Source: Qipengyuania_B sp965214525 (GTDB lineage Bacteria; Pseudomonadota; Alphaproteobacteria; Sphingomonadales; Sphingomonadaceae). From it: 64,000 bases of DNA. The notes beneath the pieces were generated by a model. The model did no database searches. It saw only the letters and a program-made list of their open reading frames with translations, and was not told the DNA's origin. The position numbers and the translations under genes are program-made. Positions within the stretch are counted from its first letter, which is position 1; each line of letters opens with the position of its first letter. The DNA lies in contig OZ243959.1 of NCBI GenBank assembly GCA_965214525.1, positions 1,612,001 through 1,676,000 on the forward strand, given 5' to 3'. This document shows positions 40,913 through 49,728 of the stretch, piece by piece.

Positions 40913-42464
40913 ATGATGACCGACTTCGATCTGCTGGATTCCATCTACCCCCTCGCGCTCGACGATCTGCCCCGTCAATGGGTGCTGGGTACGCGCGGAG
41001 CCGATCTGCCGTCCGAATGGCAGCATCGTGACCTGCACGGCTGGACTTTGGCGGCGCACCATGATGCGAAGGTTTGCTCGCTCGTGACGGCAGAGGAAGA
41101 CCCCATCGGTTGGGTGCTGGAGCCATTGCTGCATACGACGTCCGAACATACCTGTATCCCGCGTGACAAGGTAACGCTTCCTGCAGGGGGTTTGTCCGAA
41201 ACCTTCGTGGAACAAGCCATTTACGGTCGCAACGAAGCCGGGCGCAGCGATGGCACCGGTCTTGAAGGCATGTGGATCGCCATCATCGTCGCCGATGCGA
41301 TGCAGCGCGTCTATCTTGGACCCGCGCATTCGGCGGTGTTCGACAGGGACAAGCGGCGGGTCGCCACCTCGCACAACCTGCTCGCCCCCTTTACGCGCGA
41401 TCGGGAACTCAGCCGTGCCTTTGATCCATTGGAAACGAACGGCTATTTCAGCTTCGGGCTCACCGCTTTTGCGGGGGTAGAGCGGTTATTGCCCAACCAT
41501 TACTTGGACCTTGAAACCTTTGCCCCGCAGCGTCACTGGCCGCGTGCCCCTTTCGCGCCGGGGGGGGGAAGAGGCTGCCCGCAAATCGATCGAGCATGGC
41601 CAACGCATTATCGCCGCCATCGCCCAGGCAGAGCCGGTAGTTACCATCCCGCTATCTGCCGGAAACGATAGCCGCGCGGTGCTGGCGGCCGCTCGCCCGC
41701 TGGTGGAGGGTGACGCCGCCGAGGTGCGCGTATTCACCTCCGTCGGCGCGGATTTCGATACGCGGATCGATCTGCAAGGCGCCTCTGCCCTCGCGAAGAT
41801 TGCAGGCCTGCCGCACGAGGTCAGGCAACGGCAACGCCATGCGGCAATTCCCGCGCGCGACATAATGCGTAGTTTCGCGCGGATTGGCGAGGCTACATCA
41901 GGTCCATCGTTGTCGAACCCGCGCCTGCTCCAGAAGGAGCAGAACCTACCCGACCCAGATACAGGGACGTTGATCCTTGCCGGGATGGGTGGCGAAGCGG
42001 GGCGCGCCAACTACTATGGACAATCCGAGACGCTGCATGAGATTGGCGTGCGCGACATGCTCGAACGCTTGCAGGCTCCCTTCTCTTCCCGCACCGCCAA
42101 TGCCGCACAGGCTTGGCTCGATGACCTGCCCGACTTCATCCGCCATGATTCCTACGACTTGCTGGATCTAATGTATGTCGAGCAGCGTCTGGGCTGCTGG
42201 GAAGCCAATTCGCGTTACCTCTGGCCGGGAAGGCCCAAGGTGCTGAGTTTCATGACCAGCGGCTTTTGTATCGAACAGGTATTCACCACGCCGATCGCCT
42301 ACCGCCAGGCGGGCAGGATGCAGCGCGACATGATCGCGCACGGCTGGCCCGAACTGCTCGCTGTGCCCATCAATCGAGCGCAGGGCGTGCTGCATTGGGA
42401 ACACCAGGCCCGAAAGCTCTTGCGACCGTTGAAACGGGGCCTGAAAGCCTTTCTGCGTCGGTAG
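40913..42464 (+). pseudogene. Asparagine-synthase-like amidotransferase gene, frame broken at a G9 tract (possibly phase-variable)
   Basis: Two overlapping frames encode one protein: 40913-41560 (MMTDFDLLDSIYPLAL... to RHWPRAPFAPG) and the frame continuing GEEAARKSIEHGQRIIAAI to the stop at 42464. The second half has an asparagine-synthase PP-loop-like motif IPLSAGNDSRAVLAAA and GMGGEAGRANYYG. The join is at nine G residues (41560-41568); with eight G the frame would be continuous and give 516 residues. The N-terminal half would be an amidotransferase-like lobe, though a catalytic Cys at position 2 is missing. Role unknown; relatives act in surface polysaccharide or peptide modification. Confidence 0.75.
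41560..41568 (+). repeat. Poly-G tract (9 G) inside the coding region
   Basis: Nine G residues at the exact place where the reading frame changes. Loss of one G restores the frame. Confidence 0.95.
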
Positions 42465-42566
42465 GTAACACCGGAATTAAAATTACCGCACGTAACACGC
42501 GAACAACATGAAAAGGGGCCGAAGCGCGATGCTACGGCCCCCCCAAGATGATCGGCTTTAGTCAGC

Positions 42567-44465
42567 TTACCAGGCGATCTGGAAACCGCCCCGCGCACCG
42601 ACTTCACCGCTGTTGAAGCCGACACCCACGCCGGCGGAGACCGCCGAGTTCTCTCCGACCCGCGCGCTGAAGGCGACTGTTCCGGCCGCTTCCTCGTCGA
42701 AGTAGCCAACGCCGCCCGAAACGCCGTAATTGGTGCCGGCCGGCAACGCTGGCGATTCCATCGCCAGCGCCATCGCAACACCTTCATTGGCCCGGTCGAT
42801 GGCCCGGCGGTTGACATCCGACTGGTTGAACAGGTCATCGATCTGGCCCTGCTGGTTCGCACCCAGGGTCTGCAACGAAGCGATCGCTCCTGTATTGGCA
42901 GAGATGTTCGCCGTATTGGTCGCGATCGACGCCGTGTTCGTATCGACGGCCGATTGCTGCGCGAAACCGGAAAAGTCCGGTCCCGAAGCCAGGCCCAGCG
43001 TACCACTGCCGTCGGATGTCACGAACGAGATGCCGCCCGTCTGGGAGGCGGTGCTGGTGCCGAGCGAGGTGATGACCACTTGCCCGGCATTGGCGGCGTT
43101 TGCCCCGTTGCCGATGGCGATGGAATTCGCGCCCGAAGCGACCGACTGGTTGCCGATGGCGACCGCGCCATTGCCGCTCGCCGTTGCCGCTTCGCCAAGC
43201 GAAGTCGCCCGTGTGCCCGTTGCCACCGCGAGGTGACCGATTGCCGTAGCCCGTTCCGCCGAAGCATCCGAACGCCAGCCATAGGCCGTCGCACCGGGGC
43301 CGTTGGCCACAGCCTGTCCGCCGACGGCCGTGGTCGAAGGGCCGGTCGCCGTGGTGGCGCGTACATCGTTGTCGGGGTCGGCATCCTCGTTCACATCGGC
43401 AATGCCGTTGCCGTCGGCATCGACGAAATCGCGGAAGCCGCCGATCGCGACGGAATCTCCGCCAGAAGCCACGGCCTTGTGCCCAATGGCGATGGCATTG
43501 CTGCCCGAAGCGACAGCATCCTCCGCACCTGCAAAGCTCTGATCGCCCGAAGCCGTGGTCTGGTGGCCCACCGCAGTCGCCATTGCTCCCGTAGCCTCGG
43601 CCTGCCAACCCAAAGCGGTTGCACCCGGCGTGCTGGCCACTGATTCGCCGCCCAGGGCGGTTGTGGAGTTGCCGGTGGCATTGGCGCTATCACCGATGGC
43701 GAGAGCGTCTATCCCGTTGGCGATCGCCTCGTTGCCGATGGCCGTTGAATTATCCGTTTGTGCGTCGGCATTCTCGCCAACCGCGATCGAGCGCACGCCG
43801 GTTGCCGTTGCCAGGTGGCCAAGCGCAGTCGCGCGCTCCCCGTCTGCCGCGGCACGCCAGCCAAAGGCGGTCGCGCCGGGCCCGGATGCCAGCGCCTGGC
43901 CGCCGACGGCCGTGGTCGAAGGGCCGGTTGCCGTAGTGGCGCGCACATCGTTGTCAGGGTCGGCATCCTCATTCACATCGGCAATGCCGTTGCCGTCGGC
44001 ATCGACGAAATCGCGGAAGCCGCCAATTGCGATGGCATCGCCGCCATCCGCGACAGACTTGTTGCCGATCGCGATGGCATTGTTGCCCGAAGCCACCGCA
44101 TCCTCACCTCCGGCAAAGCTCTGATCGCCCGAAGCCGTGGTCTGGTGGCCAACCGCAGTCGCCATGGCTCCCGTAGCCTCGGCCTGCCAGCCCAGCGCGG
44201 TCGCGCCCGGCGTGTTGGCTACGCTTTCGCCGCCAATAGCGGTTGTGGAAGGCCCGTCGGCGACCGCGGCAATACCGCAAGCCAGCGCATCTTCGCCATC
44301 CGCTGTCGCTCCACCAACGGTATCGCCTGCATCGGGCGCCCCGGTGTTATTGGTATCGAGCAAGCATTCCTCCGCCGCGACCGGGCTCGCCATTCCCAAG
44401 GCAAGCGCGCCTATCGCGGCCCCGCCGAACAATGTTGCGAAGCCGAATTGTCTGTGGTTCTTCAT
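42567..44465 (-). CDS. YadA-type trimeric autotransporter adhesin with duplicated head
   Basis: The 632-residue protein starts at ATG 44465 after AAGGAA and has a signal peptide (1-31, ending VAA). The head (about 60-500) consists of repeated AxAxG/SxAIG motifs of about 14 residues, as in YadA/Hia heads. A coiled-coil stalk (about 530-575, TNTASIATNTANISANTGAI) leads to a C-terminal YadA anchor (NYGVSGGVGYFDEE to FQIAW). Two head copies of about 147 residues, offset by 194 residues, each carry the insert DADGNGIADVNED, an Asp-rich calcium-loop-like motif. It should be a surface adhesin. Confidence 0.93.
   Translation of the reverse strand: MKNHRQFGFATLFGGAAIGALALGMASPVAAEECLLDTNNTGAPDAGDTVGGATADGEDALACGIAAVADGPSTTAIGGESVANTPGATALGWQAEATGAMATAVGHQTTASGDQSFAGGEDAVASGNNAIAIGNKSVADGGDAIAIGGFRDFVDADGNGIADVNEDADPDNDVRATTATGPSTTAVGGQALASGPGATAFGWRAAADGERATALGHLATATGVRSIAVGENADAQTDNSTAIGNEAIANGIDALAIGDSANATGNSTTALGGESVASTPGATALGWQAEATGAMATAVGHQTTASGDQSFAGAEDAVASGSNAIAIGHKAVASGGDSVAIGGFRDFVDADGNGIADVNEDADPDNDVRATTATGPSTTAVGGQAVANGPGATAYGWRSDASAERATAIGHLAVATGTRATSLGEAATASGNGAVAIGNQSVASGANSIAIGNGANAANAGQVVITSLGTSTASQTGGISFVTSDGSGTLGLASGPDFSGFAQQSAVDTNTASIATNTANISANTGAIASLQTLGANQQGQIDDLFNQSDVNRRAIDRANEGVAMALAMESPALPAGTNYGVSGGVGYFDEEAAGTVAFSARVGENSAVSAGVGVGFNSGEVGARGGFQIAW
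43206..43646 (-). repeat. Adhesin head repeat, downstream copy
   Basis: About 441 bases encoding ESVASTPGATALGWQ through GTRA; near-identical to 43788-44228, 582 bases apart. Confidence 0.85.
43788..44228 (-). repeat. Adhesin head repeat, upstream copy
   Basis: About 441 bases encoding ESVANTPGATALGWQ through GVRS. The direct repeat suggests the head grows or shrinks by unequal recombination. Confidence 0.85.
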
Positions 44466-44870
44466 GGTTATTTCCTTCCCAATCATTGCGGGCGCGCATG
44501 CGGCCGCTGCCGCCCTGGGAATACCCAAAGCCTGACAAATACGGTCAACGATATGGAAAGGTCCGCCTAGCGCAGTTGCGTACGCCATCGTACGCCGACT
44601 CCGCGAGAAGCCGGGTCGCGGTTGGAGCCGTTGGTGACTGGATTGCCTGCGGGAAAGGTAATCAAGGGAACCAAAGGCACGGATCGGGGACAAGCAGGCG
44701 AAGCCGATGCCGGACCGTTCCTATGACGCTACGGGAGCCCGCTACGTCGGACCCATCCTTCCGTTCGAACCCACATCGATAGCTCAGCTGGCTGGGCCTC
44801 GCGCTCCGGCGTGGCTATAAATCATGCGTGCGAGCAAGCAGATTCCCTTGGGTAGCTGCAATGCGATGGC
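44466..44870. other. Intergenic stretch upstream of the adhesin
   Basis: No supported gene in about 400 bases. It should contain the adhesin promoter and the end of the hslVU transcription unit; no clear element was assigned. Confidence 0.4.
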
Positions 44871-46169
44871 TTAAAGGATATACTTCGACAAATCCGCATC
44901 GCCCGCAAGTTCCGTCAGGCGTTCGCGCACATAGCCGGCATCGATCGTGACCGTCTCGCCGGAGCGGTCCTCCGCCTCGAAGCTCAATTCTTCGAACAAG
45001 CGCTCCATCACCGTCTGCAGGCGGCGCGCACCGATGTTTTCGACGCTTTCGTTCACTTGCGCCGCGATCTTGGCGACTTCGTGCACGGCCTCGTCGGTCA
45101 TCTCGACGGTCAAGTCTTCCGTGCCGAGCAACGCCTTGTACTGGCTGACCAGATTGGCCCGCGTTTCGGACAGGATACGGACGAAATCCTCCTGCGTCAG
45201 CGCGCGCAGCTCCACCCGGATCGGCAAACGGCCCTGCAATTCGGGCAGCATGTCGGAAGGCTTGGCAACGTGGAACGCGCCGCTGGCGATAAACAGCACG
45301 TGGTCGGTTTTCATCGGCCCGTGCTTGGTTGCCACCGTCGTCCCCTCGATCAGGGGCAGCAGATCGCGCTGCACGCCTTCGCGCGAAACGGAACCGCCGC
45401 GCACGTCCGAAACCGCTATCTTGTCGATCTCGTCCAGAAAGACGATGCCGTTCGTCTCCGCGTTCTGAAGCGCGACGCGGGCGACATCGTCCTGGTCCAT
45501 GCGCTTTTCGGCTTCCTCGTCGACCAGCCGGTCCCATGCTTCGGGCACTTTGAGCTTGCGGCGCTTGGTCGGCTTCTTGCCGAACGCCTTGCCCATCATG
45601 TCGCTGAGGTCGATCATGCCCACTCCCCCGCCCATGCCGGGTATGTCGAGCGGCATGGAGGGTGCTTCCGATACCTCGATCTCCACTTCGGTATCGTTGA
45701 GCGCATCCTGCGTGATGCGTTCGCGAAAGGCCTCGCGCGTTGCCTCGCTGGCATTGTCGCCAACCAATGCGGTCAACAGCCGGTCCATCGCCGCCTCCGA
45801 CGCTGCTTCGCGCGCGGCCTCGCGTCGCCGGTCCTTCTCCAGCCGGATCGCCTCTTCGACCAGGTCGCGGGCTATCTGCTCCACATCGCGGCCAACATAG
45901 CCGACCTCGGTGAACTTAGTCGCCTCGACCTTGACGAAAGGCGCTTCGGCCAGCTTGGCCAACCGGCGGCTGATCTCCGTCTTGCCGCAACCGGTCGGGC
46001 CGATCATCAGGATGTTCTTGGGCGTTACCTCGTCGCGCAGATCCGCGGCGAGGCGCTGGCGCCGCCACCGGTTGCGCAAGGCGACAGCTACGGCGCGCTT
46101 GGCATCCTTCTGCCCGATGATATGCTCATCCAGCGCGGCAACAATGGCCTTGGGAGTCAGGTTTTCCAT
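44871..46169 (-). CDS. hslU: ATP-dependent protease ATPase subunit HslU
   Basis: The 432-residue AAA+ unfoldase starts at MENLTPKAIVAALDEHIIGQ. Walker A is GPTGCGKTE, Walker B IVFLDEIDK, sensor region LFIASGAFHVAKPSDMLPEL (20 residues), and the C-terminal end LSKYIL inserts into HslV. The pore motif GYVG is present (EVGYVGRDVEQIARDLVE). It follows hslV by 17 bases. Confidence 0.98.
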   Translation of the reverse strand: MENLTPKAIVAALDEHIIGQKDAKRAVAVALRNRWRRQRLAADLRDEVTPKNILMIGPTGCGKTEISRRLAKLAEAPFVKVEATKFTEVGYVGRDVEQIARDLVEEAIRLEKDRRREAAREAASEAAMDRLLTALVGDNASEATREAFRERITQDALNDTEVEIEVSEAPSMPLDIPGMGGGVGMIDLSDMMGKAFGKKPTKRRKLKVPEAWDRLVDEEAEKRMDQDDVARVALQNAETNGIVFLDEIDKIAVSDVRGGSVSREGVQRDLLPLIEGTTVATKHGPMKTDHVLFIASGAFHVAKPSDMLPELQGRLPIRVELRALTQEDFVRILSETRANLVSQYKALLGTEDLTVEMTDEAVHEVAKIAAQVNESVENIGARRLQTVMERLFEELSFEAEDRSGETVTIDAGYVRERLTELAGDADLSKYIL

Positions 46170-46186
46170 ATTGTCCTTTGAAAAGA

Positions 46187-46747
46187 TCAAACGGTCTCGA
46201 AGGTCACGTTGCCGTTGGTGAAGACGCAGATATCGGCGGCGACCTGCATCGCCTTGACCGCGATCGTTTCCGCATCGTCCTCGTAAGCGTCGATCGCGCG
46301 GGCAGCGGCCAGCGCGTAGTTTCCGCCAGAACCGATCGCGGTGATCCCCGCTTCGGGTTCGAGCACGTCACCATTGCCCGTGAGAACGAGAAGGTTCTCC
46401 TTGTCCGCCACGATCATCAGCGCTTCCAAGTTGCGCAGATACTTATCGGTCCGCCAATCCTTGGTAAGTTCCACGGCGGCGCGCAGCAATTGGCCGCTAT
46501 ATTGTTCCAGCTTCTTTTCCAGCCGCTCAAACAGGGTAAAGGCATCGGCGGTGGCTCCAGCAAACCCGGCCACGACCTTGTCGTCCTGCCCGATGCGGCG
46601 GACCTTGCGGGCGTTGGGCTTCATCACCGTATTGCCCATCGAAACCTGGCCGTCGCCTGCGATCACGGTCTTGCCGTTCTTGCGCACCCCAATAATGGTC
46701 GTACCATGCCACTGGACAAGGCCGTGGCTACTCTTGCCGTCATTCAT
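46187..46747 (-). CDS. hslV: ATP-dependent protease peptidase subunit HslV
   Basis: The 186-residue proteasome-like peptidase has the catalytic N-terminal Thr in WHGTTIIGVRKNGKTVIAGDGQ (in part); the short segment before the Thr is a propeptide removed on maturation. ATG 46747 (MNDGKSSHG) is preferred over the longer frame from 46768. HslV and HslU form the heat-shock protease complex. Confidence 0.97.
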   Translation of the reverse strand: MNDGKSSHGLVQWHGTTIIGVRKNGKTVIAGDGQVSMGNTVMKPNARKVRRIGQDDKVVAGFAGATADAFTLFERLEKKLEQYSGQLLRAAVELTKDWRTDKYLRNLEALMIVADKENLLVLTGNGDVLEPEAGITAIGSGGNYALAAARAIDAYEDDAETIAVKAMQVAADICVFTNGNVTFETV

Positions 46748-46794
46748 GCCAGCGATATGGGATGGCACCCCCCGCGATCAAGCAATGCGGCGAA

Positions 46795-47262
46795 TTACGG
46801 TCCGCCCGGTGCACCCGCGCCCGGGGCCCCGACCGAACCGATATTACCAAACAGGTCTTCAAGAAAACCACGCTCGCGGCCCAGGGTGGGCGTCTCGTCG
46901 CTTTCCGGATCAAGGTAGACCACCTTGTCGATACCGGAACGGTTCACTTCTACGACCTTCCCCGCCGCATCGAACTTCACGGCCAGAACCGCATGTTCCT
47001 GGATGCGCGGGCTGACGAACGGGCCGCGACCGGTAGTGCTCGACACGTAATACCAGGTCGGCTGGCCGAACTGGCTGGTGAAGGATGGCCGGCCCAGCGC
47101 CCCCTCGACAGAACGCTGGTTGTCGATGCCAGGAGCGATGGCGTTGGTGAGCAACGCGTTATTGATATAACCGCGCGACTCCCGGATCGATGAACATCCA
47201 GCGAGCGTGATCGCCGCACACGCAAGGAGTGACACATAGCGAAGGGGGGTAATTATCGACAT
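46795..47262 (-). CDS. bamE: BamE/SmpA/OmlA-family outer-membrane lipoprotein
   Basis: The 155-residue protein has a lipoprotein signal peptide with lipobox LAGC (residues about 20-23). The core with DNQRSVEGALGRPSFTSQF and GQPTWYYVSSTTGR (in parts) has the short alpha/beta fold of BamE. In the BAM complex it helps insert outer-membrane proteins. The Gly/Ala/Pro-rich end (SVGAPGAGAPGGP) is a tail. It lies just upstream of hslV in the same direction. Confidence 0.88.
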   Translation of the reverse strand: MSIITPLRYVSLLACAAITLAGCSSIRESRGYINNALLTNAIAPGIDNQRSVEGALGRPSFTSQFGQPTWYYVSSTTGRGPFVSPRIQEHAVLAVKFDAAGKVVEVNRSGIDKVVYLDPESDETPTLGRERGFLEDLFGNIGSVGAPGAGAPGGP

Positions 47263-47425
47263 GGAACTCAGCGCTACTCCATTGGTAACGGATCGGGCGC
47301 TTTTCCTGGCATCGCCCCATCCCTATATCGCGAAGCTCCGGCACTAGAAGGATAGTTGACGACTGGCAACGCATCATGTCCTTCGCCCTCCGGGTTTGAA
47401 TTGCCGGTGAACGCGAGGCGGAACA

Positions 47426-47959
47426 ATGGTTATCGAACGCACTTCTTTGTGGAACAGGCTTTTCGCGACCACACCCGATCCGCGAGAGGCGCTGCGCCCG
47501 TTATGGCACCGGATCGTCGTGCTGGCGCGCGACCCGCAACTCTACACCGATTGCGGCGTCGCCGACAGTGTTGCCGGGCGGTTCGACATGGTCACCGCGA
47601 TCCTGGCAATCGTTGTGCGGCGGATGGAGGCAGACGACGATCTTCGCCGTAAAAGCGCCTATCTCATTGAACTGTTCGTCGAGGACATGGACGGGCAGTT
47701 GCGTGAATTCGGCGTTGGCGATGTCGTCGTTGGCAAGCATGTCGGCAAGCTGATGAGCGTGGCGGGCGGCCGCTTGGGAAGCTACCGAGCGGCTTTGAAC
47801 AAGGGCGACAAGGAGGCATTCGCGGCGGCGTTAAGACGCAATGTCGATATGGCGGACGAAGCAAGAGCCTTGCCGCTCGCTGCAGCATTGGCAGGTTTTG
47901 CCGTCCGCCTGCACGAAGTGACCGGCGAACAGGTGCTGGCGGGAGACATCGACCTGTGA
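47426..47959 (+). CDS. Ubiquinol-cytochrome c chaperone (Cbp3-like)
   Basis: The 177-residue protein matches the ubiquinol-cytochrome c chaperone family: an N-terminal RTSLWNRLF, a helical core with YTDCGVADSVAGRFDMVTAIL (in part) and LFVEDMDGQLREFGVGDVVVGKHV, where the conserved family motif LF-xDMDxxLRE-GxGDxxVGK is clear. Members help assemble complex III. The stop overlaps the start of the next gene. Confidence 0.93.
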   Translation: MVIERTSLWNRLFATTPDPREALRPLWHRIVVLARDPQLYTDCGVADSVAGRFDMVTAILAIVVRRMEADDDLRRKSAYLIELFVEDMDGQLREFGVGDVVVGKHVGKLMSVAGGRLGSYRAALNKGDKEAFAAALRRNVDMADEARALPLAAALAGFAVRLHEVTGEQVLAGDIDL

Positions 47960-48480
47960 CAAGTGAGCTTGAGCGCCTGGTGCGCGTGCGCAATCTGCCG
48001 AACTGTCCGATCACCATCGAAGCTTCGGAGCCGGAACGCGCCGCCCTTGCGTACAGGTTCGAAATCTATGCAATTCATTCATTGACGGGCAGGATCGAGC
48101 TTGAACCCGATGGCAAGAACGTGCGGGCACGTGGACAACTCGCTGCCGCGATCGAGCAGGAATGCGCCATATCGGGGGATCCGTTCTCCGTCGCGATCGA
48201 GGAGCCGCTTGACATTCTGTTCGTTCCCGCGGCCACCGCGCAACCAAAGGTGGTCGCGGACGAGGAAATCGAACTTGATGCGGACGATCTCGACCGAATA
48301 GCATATGCCGGTGACGCGTTCGACCTGGGGGAAGCGATCGCACAGACGCTGGGCCTCGCCATCGACCCTTACGCCGAAGGTCCGAATGCGGCCGCGATCC
48401 GTGCGCAGGTGGGCATCAAAGGCGACGACCAGCCATCCGGTCCGCTGGCGGAGGCTCTCGCAGGGTTGAAGAAGGGATAG
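47956..48480 (+). CDS. DUF177/YceD-family protein
   Basis: The 174-residue protein starts at GTG 47956, overlapping the previous gene. The pattern LTGRIELEPDGKNVRARGQLAAAIEQECAISGDPFSVAIEEPLDILF (in pieces) includes the DUF177 C-xx-[SG] segment, and DLDRIAYAGDAFDLGEAIAQTLGLAIDPYA (in pieces) the conserved acidic loop. In many bacteria it precedes rpmF and is linked to 23S rRNA; rpmF is not adjacent here. Confidence 0.88.
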   Translation: MTSELERLVRVRNLPNCPITIEASEPERAALAYRFEIYAIHSLTGRIELEPDGKNVRARGQLAAAIEQECAISGDPFSVAIEEPLDILFVPAATAQPKVVADEEIELDADDLDRIAYAGDAFDLGEAIAQTLGLAIDPYAEGPNAAAIRAQVGIKGDDQPSGPLAEALAGLKKG

Positions 48481-48483
48481 AGA

Positions 48484-49175
48484 TTGCCGCTTAGGCCCGA
48501 ACAACGTCGAGCCTTGCTTGAAGTCTGCGTCATCGGCGCCGGTTACATCGCGATCAGCTTGGCAGCTGTGCGTGCAATCGACGTTTCCGCATTGATGCCG
48601 GTCGGATGGACCAAACTGGAAAGCAATGCCGGCGGGACATTCCTGATCGGAGCGATTGTACAGGCTCTTCTGGTGCTTTCGGGCGCCTATGTCCTGCAGA
48701 ACCCCGACTTTCGACGGGCGATCGCGGCAATGGGCACCCGTTCAAATCGGCATGGATGGACTGTCGCGCTTGCTGCGGCGAAAATCCGTATCGCTACGGG
48801 TATCATTCCGTTTTGCCCGAACCGCAACGCGTGCTGGAGATTTTCAGCCTGAACCTGCTTCTCTCCGCGATCTCGGGCGTGGACGGATGGAGCCAAGAGA
48901 TCATTTTTCGAGGCTATGTCCTATTTCGCCTCGATCGTGCCCACCTCCCGGTCATCGTCCAGATCCTCCTGTCCGGAGCTTTGTTCTCCGCTATTCACAT
49001 CGGCTATATCCGTGAAGGCTTAGGAGGCGCAATTGCACCGATGGCGGGAACATTCATTCTTGGCTCGTTCCTTGCTTGGTCATTCCATGCGGGGAACCGG
49101 AGCATGCGACCGATCGTGGTCGCTCACGTCCTGATCATCGTTGTGCTACAGCCTTGGCTGGCTCTCGTTCATTAA
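48484..49175 (+). pseudogene. CPBP/CAAX-protease-like membrane protein, single-base frameshift
   Basis: The frame from TTG 48484 (MPLRPEQRRALLEV) codes membrane segments to about residue 100 and then runs off; the other frame from about 48811 continues LPEPQRVLEIFSLNLLLSA to the stop at 49175. Adding one T to the T4 run at 48811-48814 joins them as GIIPFLPEPQRV. The C-terminal part has the CPBP motifs QEIIFRGY and FSAIHIG; the first motif has Gln where EExxxR normally has its first Glu. Either a pseudogene or a sequencing error. Confidence 0.7.
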
Positions 49176-49187
49176 GGACACCCCCCA

Positions 49188-49712
49188 TCAAAACGGGATA
49201 TCGTCGTCCAGGTCGTCGTAATTGGAACCACCGCTTGAACCGCCGCCCGAACCGCTACCGCTTTGGCCATAGTTGCCGCCAGAGCCGCTGGACCGGTTGC
49301 CGCCGCCCTGCCAGTCGTCTCCGCCCGAGCGTTGTCCGCCGCCCGCACCGCCACCGCCTTCGCCGCGGCCGTCGAGCATGGTCAGCGTGCCGTTGAACCC
49401 GCGCAACACCACTTCGGTCGAATAGCGATCCTGCCCGTTCTGGTCCTGCCACTTGCGGGTCTGCAACTGGCCCTCGACGAACACCTTGGAGCCTTTGCGA
49501 AGATAATTCTCGACGACGTTCACCAGCCCTTCGGAGAAGATCGCCACCGTGTGCCAATCGGTGCGTTCTTGCCGTTGCCCGTCCTTGTCCTTCCAGGTCT
49601 CGCTCGTCGCGATGCGCAGGTTCGCGACCCGTCCGCCATTCTGGAAGCTGCGGATCTCCGGATCTGCACCCAGATTGCCAATCAGCATGACCTTGTTGAG
49701 GCTGCCCGCCAT
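49188..49712 (-). CDS. ssb: Single-stranded DNA-binding protein
   Basis: The 174-residue protein starts at MAGSLNKVMLIGNLGADPEIR; a longer frame from 49955 is a shadow of feoB. The OB fold covers about 1-110 (WHTVAIFSEGLVNVVENYLRKGSKVFVEGQLQTRKW in pieces). A Gly/Ser-rich linker follows and the end YDDLDDDIPF is the classic acidic tip that recruits repair proteins. It is next to feoB without operon linkage being certain. Confidence 0.98.
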   Translation of the reverse strand: MAGSLNKVMLIGNLGADPEIRSFQNGGRVANLRIATSETWKDKDGQRQERTDWHTVAIFSEGLVNVVENYLRKGSKVFVEGQLQTRKWQDQNGQDRYSTEVVLRGFNGTLTMLDGRGEGGGGAGGGQRSGGDDWQGGGNRSSGSGGNYGQSGSGSGGGSSGGSNYDDLDDDIPF

Positions 49713-49728
49713 AGTCCGTATTCCTCCG

